This document shows positions 6,791 to 11,210 of a stretch of 11,210 bases of DNA, in pieces (position 1 is the first letter of the stretch; every line of letters begins with the position of its first letter). Made by a program: the position numbers and the translations under genes. Where the stretch lies: NCBI GenBank assembly GCA_946481605.1, contig CAMLPA010000073.1, forward strand, positions 1-11,210, read 5' to 3'. Under the pieces are notes generated by a model. That model did no database searches, was not told where the DNA came from, and worked only from the letters and a program-made list of their open reading frames with translations. The DNA comes from an uncultured Flavihumibacter sp. Its GTDB lineage: Bacteria > Bacteroidota > Bacteroidia > Chitinophagales > Chitinophagaceae.

Positions 6791-8431
6791 CTACAACTTT
6801 CGCACCTTAACCACCGTGTTATCCGGCATCCTTAACAGATAGGTGCCAGCCGATAACCCCTGCACATCAATTTCATTGCGACTGCTTACCGTGAATGTAC
6901 GCACACCTCTTCCCTGCGCATCAAAAAGTGTAGCTGGCTTATTCCACAGCAATTCGTTGTCGCATACCACCTGGAGTGTATTGTTTACCGGGTTGGGAAA
7001 TACGTTTACACCAATTTTATCTTCGGCTCCAAACGTTACAGCAACCACTTTACTGTAGGTGATTCGCCCACCTTCGTTCATACGAAGCCGGTAGTAGTTA
7101 CGGCCTTTCAGCGGCGCATGGTCGGTTACAATGTATTGGTTAATGAGTGTTCCTTCCGCCATCTGACCTTCCATTTCTTTCATCGCGGTAAAATTGCGTG
7201 CGTCGCCGCTCTTCTCGACGGTAAATGTGGTATTCGGCTCTTCCATATCTGTTTTCCATTGAATATCTACGGAAGTGGTTTGCTTTCTGGCTTCAAAATC
7301 GAGTAAACGCAGAGGCAAGGTGGAAGAAGGCGCCCAGGTCATGGCATCCAGCCCGATGTACGCAATATTGTTATTGGCGGTAATGGAGAACATGTCAATA
7401 GCCGTGTTGCTGTTGTTTGCTCCTCCTGCGGTTGAAAGGTCAACCAATGTATAGCCATTCCTGAAGCCTGTATTCTGGTTGATGGAAGCGGTCGGGATCG
7501 TGAAACTGTAAACCGAACTCCCGTTTTTGTACCCGGTAACCGTGCAACTGCCTGTAATTCCGGAGAGATCGCCATTACTTTTCGCCAGGTAGAGGTACAT
7601 ACTTTTGAGCGTGAACGCGGCGCTGTTATCGGTTGAAATGGTAAAGCCGGGATTGGTATAGGTATAAATTGTATTATCGATAAACTTATTATCGACCGCG
7701 GTTCCATTCCATCCTTTGTTGGTTTGGCTGAACACATCAAACTGCGATCTGGACACATCCTCTATCAAAAATTGCTGGCCGCTGCTGGTGAATGTTGTGG
7801 CATCGGGCGTAACGGTTTCAAATGTTTCGGTGGTGGGACTACCTGGCGTGGCCGCGGGTGCCCACCTGAGGGCATCAAGGCCCAGGTATTCCATATTCCC
7901 CGTACAGGTTACCGTAAAACGATCAATCACGGTATTGCTGTTGTTCGTTCCCCCCAGGGTACTCATGTCGGCGAATGTATAGCCATTATTTGTTCCAAAA
8001 GATTTATTCACATTGGCGGCACTGATACTTGCCGTGTAAACCAGCGCGCCATTCCTGTACCCTGAAATTGTACAAACGCCGGTAAGGCTTGTAAATGTAA
8101 CGTCTGCTCTCGCCGGAAAAAGGTACATACTTTTGAGCACGAATCCTGCGTTTCCGTTGGTATACACCGCCAAACCCGGTCCTATGCCAGGCTTACCGGT
8201 ATTGTCGATAAACCGCTTGTCTGCCGCAGTGCCGCTCCACCCATACGACGAGGTGGATGAGTAGATATCGAAGGCGTTTCTTGACACGGCGCCCACCCGA
8301 AAACTTTGTCCGTTATCCGTGAAATTCAGGGAAACATCTGCTTCATCTTCAAAAGTTTCTGTGCTAACCTGCGCATGCAGGAGTTGTGAAATACCAATAA
8401 AAGTGACTGCCAGTAAGTAAAGTTTTTTCAT
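6791..8431 (-). CDS. T9SS type A sorting domain-containing protein with two tandem unknown modules
   Basis: A 546-residue secreted protein. Residues 1-20 are a signal peptide (MKKLYLLAVTFIGISQLLHA, then Q21). Residues 24-192 and 201-368 are two copies of one ~168-residue module. Each begins TETFE, carries GW-(S/N)-GTA and FIDNT, has (F/T)LKSMYL-(F/Y) and a G-Y-(R/K)-N-G strand, and ends in NNSNT-x-ID, (Y/I)LGLDA and WAP. I do not recognise the fold with certainty; the pattern suggests a beta-sandwich lectin-like domain. Residues ~372-465 are a fibronectin-III-like linker (LPLRLLDFEA, VDIQWKTDMEEPN, NYYRLRMNEGG). Residues 475-546 are the type A sorting domain (VFPNPVNNTLQV, FDAQGRGVR, GLSAGTYLLRM, VKVRKL). 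The ATG at 8431 is chosen over the open frame to 8542 because the signal peptide starts there. No clear terminator follows in the 135 bases before the fibre gene, so read-through into it is possible. Confidence 0.9.
   Translation of the reverse strand: MKKLYLLAVTFIGISQLLHAQVSTETFEDEADVSLNFTDNGQSFRVGAVSRNAFDIYSSTSSYGWSGTAADKRFIDNTGKPGIGPGLAVYTNGNAGFVLKSMYLFPARADVTFTSLTGVCTISGYRNGALVYTASISAANVNKSFGTNNGYTFADMSTLGGTNNSNTVIDRFTVTCTGNMEYLGLDALRWAPAATPGSPTTETFETVTPDATTFTSSGQQFLIEDVSRSQFDVFSQTNKGWNGTAVDNKFIDNTIYTYTNPGFTISTDNSAAFTLKSMYLYLAKSNGDLSGITGSCTVTGYKNGSSVYSFTIPTASINQNTGFRNGYTLVDLSTAGGANNSNTAIDMFSITANNNIAYIGLDAMTWAPSSTLPLRLLDFEARKQTTSVDIQWKTDMEEPNTTFTVEKSGDARNFTAMKEMEGQMAEGTLINQYIVTDHAPLKGRNYYRLRMNEGGRITYSKVVAVTFGAEDKIGVNVFPNPVNNTLQVVCDNELLWNKPATLFDAQGRGVRTFTVSSRNEIDVQGLSAGTYLLRMPDNTVVKVRKL
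7328..7831 (-). repeat. Second copy of tandem protein module
   Basis: Encodes residues 201-368 of the secreted protein, from TETFETVTPDATTF to GLDAMTWAP. By eye roughly half of its residues match the first copy, with no long DNA identity, so the duplication is old rather than recent. Confidence 0.85.
7856..8362 (-). repeat. First copy of tandem protein module
   Basis: Encodes residues 24-192 of the secreted protein, from TETFEDEADVSLNF to GLDALRWAP. An eight-residue Pro/Thr/Gly linker separates it from the second copy. Anchor matches between copies include VSR-x-x-FD, FIDNT, LKSMYL, NNSNT and LGLDA. Confidence 0.85.
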
Positions 8432-8539
8432 ACCAGAGGTTAAGCGTTGTGAATACGGGTTAGAAAATATGCAGGTTAAAAGAAAAACAAAGAAAGAATT
8501 TAATACTGATGCCTGGCCGGATACGTCATGTTTTTTTGA

Positions 8540-8571
8540 CAAATATCAATATCAATTTTTCCATCGTCTAA
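8540..8571 (-). promoter_or_regulatory. Possible Bacteroidetes-type promoter for the module-repeat T9SS gene
   Basis: The minus strand reads GATATTTG (8547-8540), one mismatch from TAnnTTTG, with TTAG (8571-8568) 20 bases upstream in place of TTTG. Spacing is right for the Bacteroidetes -33/-7 promoter, but both elements are short and the region is AT-rich. Confidence 0.3.
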
Positions 8572-8600
8572 AATATAACGGCATCGTATAGGTGACAATA

Positions 8601-8643
8601 AATTATCTCTGCTGTTCTTTCAGCAGGAAAGAAAAGATAAATT
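8601..8643 (-). repeat. Interrupted inverted repeat in the intergenic region
   Basis: CTGCTG (8609-8614) and CAGCAG (8621-8626) enclose a 6-base loop. The outer arms AATTATCT (8601-8608) and AGATAAATT (8635-8643) also pair apart from one bulged base, with an unpaired purine stretch (8627-8634) between. It could form a leader hairpin or a protein site; the function is not evident. Confidence 0.4.
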
Positions 8644-8727
8644 GTATTATTGAGGTGCATTCTGCACTTCAGCGGAAAAAATTTATACACTATGCCTTAC
8701 CGTTATCTAATCGTTACCACTTATACA

Positions 8728-8764
8728 ACAACGCCAGGTGGAGCATTTTGCCACCTGGCGTTGT
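8728..8764 (-). terminator. Perfect 14-bp inverted repeat after the LamG gene, probable terminator-like hairpin
   Basis: ACAACGCCAGGTGG (8728-8741) pairs fully with 8751-8764 around a 9-base loop. It lies 41 bases beyond the stop codon of the LamG/T9SS gene. Neither strand has a proper T tract after the stem (minus reads TGTATAAG, plus reads CCTTATTATT), so it may act as a weak terminator or as an RNA 3'-end stabiliser. Confidence 0.6.
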
Positions 8765-8804
8765 CCTTATTATTATACGATAACTATAATTAAAAACAAC
8801 AGGC

Positions 8805-10712
8805 TTAACGCACCATAACCCGCTCACTTCCCGCGGCGCAACGCAACAGGTAAGTTCCTTTCGCTAACCCTCCAGTGCGTATTTCATGTACGCCCGTACC
8901 AAGTTTATCGCTCCATACCGCACGGCCATCTGCGTGGTAAAGCGTCACCTGGTCTGCTCCTTCAGTGAGAAGACTGAACCTAAGCACCCCATTGCTGACA
9001 GGATTCCCCATAATGCGTAACGCAGTTTGCGTTTTGCTGATGCTCACACTTCGGATTTCTGAGTAAGCATAACTGCCATCCATATCCGTTTGGCGAATCC
9101 GGTAGAAATTACGACCCGAAGCCGGAGTTTCGTGCAGGTACTGGTAACGACTGATATTATTACTGTAGCCCACGCCTGCCATTGTTGTGATCGCGGTCCA
9201 GTTGTCCTGGTCCATACTGTGTTCTACCCTGAAATCACGGTTATTCACTTCCTGGGCAGTACTCCAATTGAGCATAACCTGGCCAGACATCACCTGTGCA
9301 GTGAAAGACTGCCAGCGTATGGGAAGTATCTCCAATGCGTTTTGCTGACCGATAAAATTCGATGTAGTGCCGCTCAATGCGAAATTCGTCATGGTGCCAT
9401 TGCTGCCTCCGGCCTGATCCACCACGGTGGTAAGTCCGGTATTGTCTCCATCTGTAACGCCCTGGTTAAACGTGTAGTAGGCCGCGAGCCCCGGCGTGGC
9501 CGGATCTATCTCATCATACATGGCAGCCTGTATTTCCGCCTGTGTGCGGGCAACGTTCCATATCCGAACTTCATCGATGCCGCCATCATAAGGCTGACCA
9601 AAACCATCCCTGTACCCCATCACGAAAGAGCCAACGGGCGTGGTGGGCAATACGTTGTTTGTATAAATGGATACGCCATTCGCATACACCGTAACACCCG
9701 TTGTACTGAACACCATGGCCAGGTGGCACCATTGGTCGGTAGGTACATAATAAGTGGTCCCATATAATGTTGAGCCAACAGAAACGATCAGTCTCAGTTG
9801 CGTATTGATGAAAAGCGCGTACCCATTAGAGTTAGCGGTACCATTTGTCATCAGCATGTGGTCTGTGCCCCTCCCTCCGTTGTGGTAAATCCAGGCTTCC
9901 ATGGTTACATTGGTAGTGGCGGTAGTGGCTATGGGGGCGCCAAACCGGTCATTCGCCTGATCGAAATGTATGGCGTTCGCGGTAAACTGCACGGGACTGT
10001 TTACCCATGAAACCCCATTCAGCAGGGTAGCATCAGCGGCAGGCGTTGTAGTACCGGCATTGGCTGCCAGTGTTCCTGTTCCTTCATTAAAACGGTAACG
10101 TGCTACGAGCGCGGCTCCTCCATTGTTGAGGTCCTTTCCATACATTTTCGCTTTGATCTCCTGTTGGGTGCGGGCCACGTTCCAAAGGCGCAACTCCTCC
10201 AGTCTGCCATTGAAAAAGTCAGTGTTTGTTGCACTGCGGCGAACGCCTGCACTTACAGCATCTGGTGTCCAGGAAGAAGGAGCGGTAAAATTGAGGTCGT
10301 CCGTCAACTTACCGTCAATATACACCTGGAGGTTAGTGGCGGAGGTGCGCACAACAGCGACGTGCACCCACTTGTTCGAAGCGATTGCACCTGTAGCGGT
10401 GGCTACATCCAGCCCTGTGCCGGAGCCATCGGTCAGCTTAAGTGCCAGTCTGCCGGAATTGGCGGACCTGGCTACCACGCTGAATCCGGGATCGTTACTG
10501 CCCGCAACGGTTTCAGAATAGATACATCCGTTTCCCGTTCCTGTCCAGTACACCCAGCTTTCCAGGGTGAACTGGGTGAGCTGACTTACAGCTACATTCG
10601 CGGGCATAGACATATAATCGTCCGTACCATCAAGACTGATGGCGGTATTGGACTGCGCGCTAAGAAAAGTTGTTGAAAAGGCTAAGGCAAAAAGTGTAAG
10701 AATTGTCTTCAT
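8805..10712 (-). CDS. Secreted protein with two LamG/concanavalin A-like domains and a T9SS type A tail
   Basis: A 635-residue exported protein. Residues 1-19 are a signal peptide (MKTILTLFALAFSTTFLSA, then Q20). Residues ~24-238 and ~246-448 are two LamG-like (concanavalin A-like lectin/glucanase fold) domains. Each opens with AISLDGTDDYM or AIHFDQANDRF, has ESWVYW or MEAWIYH, a (K/Q)W-x-H-x-A-(V/M)-V strand, VYIDGK or VYANGV, the hallmark (R/W)-(I/L)-WNVARTQ-x-EI, and a closing YRFNEG or YTFNQG. Residues ~461-557 are a fibronectin-III-like module (LPIRWQSFTA, VMLNWSTAQEVN, FYRIRQTDMDGSYAYS). Residues ~566-635 are a divergent sorting domain (MGNPVSNGVLRF, YHADGRAV, GLAKGTYLLRC, ending VMVR). 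The LamG fold often binds glycans or proteins; the ligand here is unknown. No catalytic domain is seen. A hairpin lies just downstream, so it may be a separate transcript. Confidence 0.92.
   Translation of the reverse strand: MKTILTLFALAFSTTFLSAQSNTAISLDGTDDYMSMPANVAVSQLTQFTLESWVYWTGTGNGCIYSETVAGSNDPGFSVVARSANSGRLALKLTDGSGTGLDVATATGAIASNKWVHVAVVRTSATNLQVYIDGKLTDDLNFTAPSSWTPDAVSAGVRRSATNTDFFNGRLEELRLWNVARTQQEIKAKMYGKDLNNGGAALVARYRFNEGTGTLAANAGTTTPAADATLLNGVSWVNSPVQFTANAIHFDQANDRFGAPIATTATTNVTMEAWIYHNGGRGTDHMLMTNGTANSNGYALFINTQLRLIVSVGSTLYGTTYYVPTDQWCHLAMVFSTTGVTVYANGVSIYTNNVLPTTPVGSFVMGYRDGFGQPYDGGIDEVRIWNVARTQAEIQAAMYDEIDPATPGLAAYYTFNQGVTDGDNTGLTTVVDQAGGSNGTMTNFALSGTTSNFIGQQNALEILPIRWQSFTAQVMSGQVMLNWSTAQEVNNRDFRVEHSMDQDNWTAITTMAGVGYSNNISRYQYLHETPASGRNFYRIRQTDMDGSYAYSEIRSVSISKTQTALRIMGNPVSNGVLRFSLLTEGADQVTLYHADGRAVWSDKLGTGVHEIRTGGLAKGTYLLRCAAGSERVMVR
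9369..9977 (-). repeat. Second LamG-like domain
   Basis: Encodes residues ~246-448 of the LamG protein. It shares with the first domain the order A-I-x-(L/F)-D, WIYH, Q-W-x-H-L-A, DEVRIWNVARTQAEIQAAM and YYTFNQG. Boundaries are estimated from the conserved first and last strands. Confidence 0.75.
9999..10643 (-). repeat. First LamG-like domain
   Basis: Encodes residues ~24-238 of the LamG protein, with SLDGTDDYM, ESWVYW, KWVHVAVV, VYIDGK, EELRLWNVARTQQEIKAKM and ARYRFNEGTG in the usual family order. Boundaries are estimated. Confidence 0.75.
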
Positions 10713-10831
10713 TCAACTATAATTTGGGGTTTTTGATTGCTTCGTGAACAACAACTAAGGCACTGTTGCTGGATGCCTATAGGTGTATCTGACACAGGTA
10801 ATTTTTAATTTTTGCTTATAAAAAGATGGTG

Positions 10832-11206
10832 CTAATCTGATAGCGGAACCATCAGCCGGTTGATCTCCTCCAGTAACACCTCTTTGGAAACCGGCTTGGA
10901 CAAACAGCCATTCATGCCGGCTTCCAGGCATTTTGTTTTTTCTGATGGGGAGTTGTCCGCCGTTAAGGCGAGTATCGGCACATTGCCGCCGGGTTGCTCC
11001 CGGATAAATGAGGTAACTTCAAACCCATTTTTAAGTGGCATCTGAATGTCTAAAACAATAAGATCGAAGGGTTGCGTCTGCCAGGCTTTTACCGCCTCTT
11101 CGCCATTTTTCGCCCAAATAATTTCGTAAGGTTCATGCTTCAGCACGGCAGTAAACACAAGACGATTCAAAGGATCATCCTCTGCAAATAGTATACGGTT
11201 TTTCAT
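10832..11206 (-). CDS. Single-domain response regulator (CheY-like receiver)
   Basis: A 124-residue receiver domain with no output domain. The acidic pocket is D10-D11 (FAEDDP), the phosphoacceptor is D53 (LIVLDIQMP), with T82 (ILALTA) and K104 (LSKPV) at the standard positions. At the K-3 position, where many receivers have Tyr or Phe, there is Cys101. The sequence style (AEDDPLNR, DIQMPLKNGFEV, GMNGCLSKPV) resembles receivers attached to hybrid histidine kinases. It may therefore act in a phosphorelay, or be a detached receiver whose kinase lies to the right of the window. The ATG at 11206 is four bases from the window edge, so an upstream extension cannot be excluded. It points leftward towards the LamG gene, 119 bases away, with no evident terminator; co-transcription is uncertain. 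Confidence 0.88.
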   Translation of the reverse strand: MKNRILFAEDDPLNRLVFTAVLKHEPYEIIWAKNGEEAVKAWQTQPFDLIVLDIQMPLKNGFEVTSFIREQPGGNVPILALTADNSPSEKTKCLEAGMNGCLSKPVSKEVLLEEINRLMVPLSD

Positions 11207-11210
11207 AAAT

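Larger units (their letters stand above)
8432..8804 (-). other. 373-base AT-rich intergenic region with two inverted repeats
   Basis: No credible gene on either strand: the short open frames lack recognisable protein features. From right to left it holds a perfect 14-bp inverted repeat (8728-8764), an interrupted inverted repeat (8601-8643), a candidate promoter (8540-8571), and a leader of about 100 bases before the ATG at 8431. It probably carries the 3' end of the LamG gene transcript and the 5' region of the module-repeat gene. Confidence 0.6.

Noticed and set aside
8592..8783. 63-residue open frame in the intergenic region, plus strand
   Set aside because: No family resemblance, it crosses both inverted repeats, and it has low-complexity composition; not supported as a gene.
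9090..9767. 225-residue open frame on the plus strand antisense to the LamG gene
   Set aside because: It is long but has no recognisable motif and lies opposite well-conserved LamG and Fn3-like coding sequence; a by-product of codon bias.
6791..10712. Polysaccharide utilisation locus
   Set aside because: No SusC/SusD pair, glycoside hydrolase or hybrid two-component sensor is present; LamG-like domains alone do not make a PUL.

Overview
The window looks like a chromosomal piece of a Bacteroidota genome, most likely Chitinophagaceae or a close relative. Three proteins end in type IX secretion system (T9SS) type A sorting domains, five exported proteins all carry an A-Q signal cleavage site, start codons lack strong Shine-Dalgarno sequences, and AraC-type regulators of the cytophagal kind are present. 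The genus is an inference from protein style. No rRNA, tRNA, CRISPR array, integrase or transposase was seen.

Left part (1-2688): the C-terminal end of an AraC-family regulator runs rightward into a convergent DNA-repair block. That block reads leftward as a 56-residue DUF2256 zinc-ribbon protein overlapping the start of an iron-sulfur cryptochrome/photolyase (FeS-BCP type, four Cys ligands with spacing identical to Agrobacterium PhrB as recalled). A short-chain dehydrogenase-like gene is transcribed divergently from DUF2256; it has Val where the catalytic Tyr should be.

Middle (2693-4642): a complete AraC-family regulator lies downstream of an exported alpha/beta hydrolase with an intact Ser-Asp-His triad, of the non-heme chloroperoxidase/aryl esterase type. 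The two are on the same strand, but a strong intrinsic terminator separates them, so the regulator probably has its own promoter.

Right part (4873-10712): four leftward genes for secreted surface proteins. They are a protein with two LamG-type lectin-fold domains and a T9SS tail; a protein with two tandem copies of an unrecognised ~168-residue module and a T9SS tail; a phage-tail-fibre-like trimer-type protein; and, 16 bases after it, another T9SS cargo. The last two are almost certainly one operon closed by an intrinsic terminator. The set looks like an extracellular adhesion or glycan-contact locus. A single-domain response regulator reads leftward from the right edge.

Most genes belong to recognisable families. 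The points most worth pursuing are the tyrosine-less SDR paired with DUF2256 and photolyase, the pairing of a fibre-like protein with a T9SS cargo, and the duplicated unknown module in the 6791-8431 gene. I see no strong evidence of a wholly new system.
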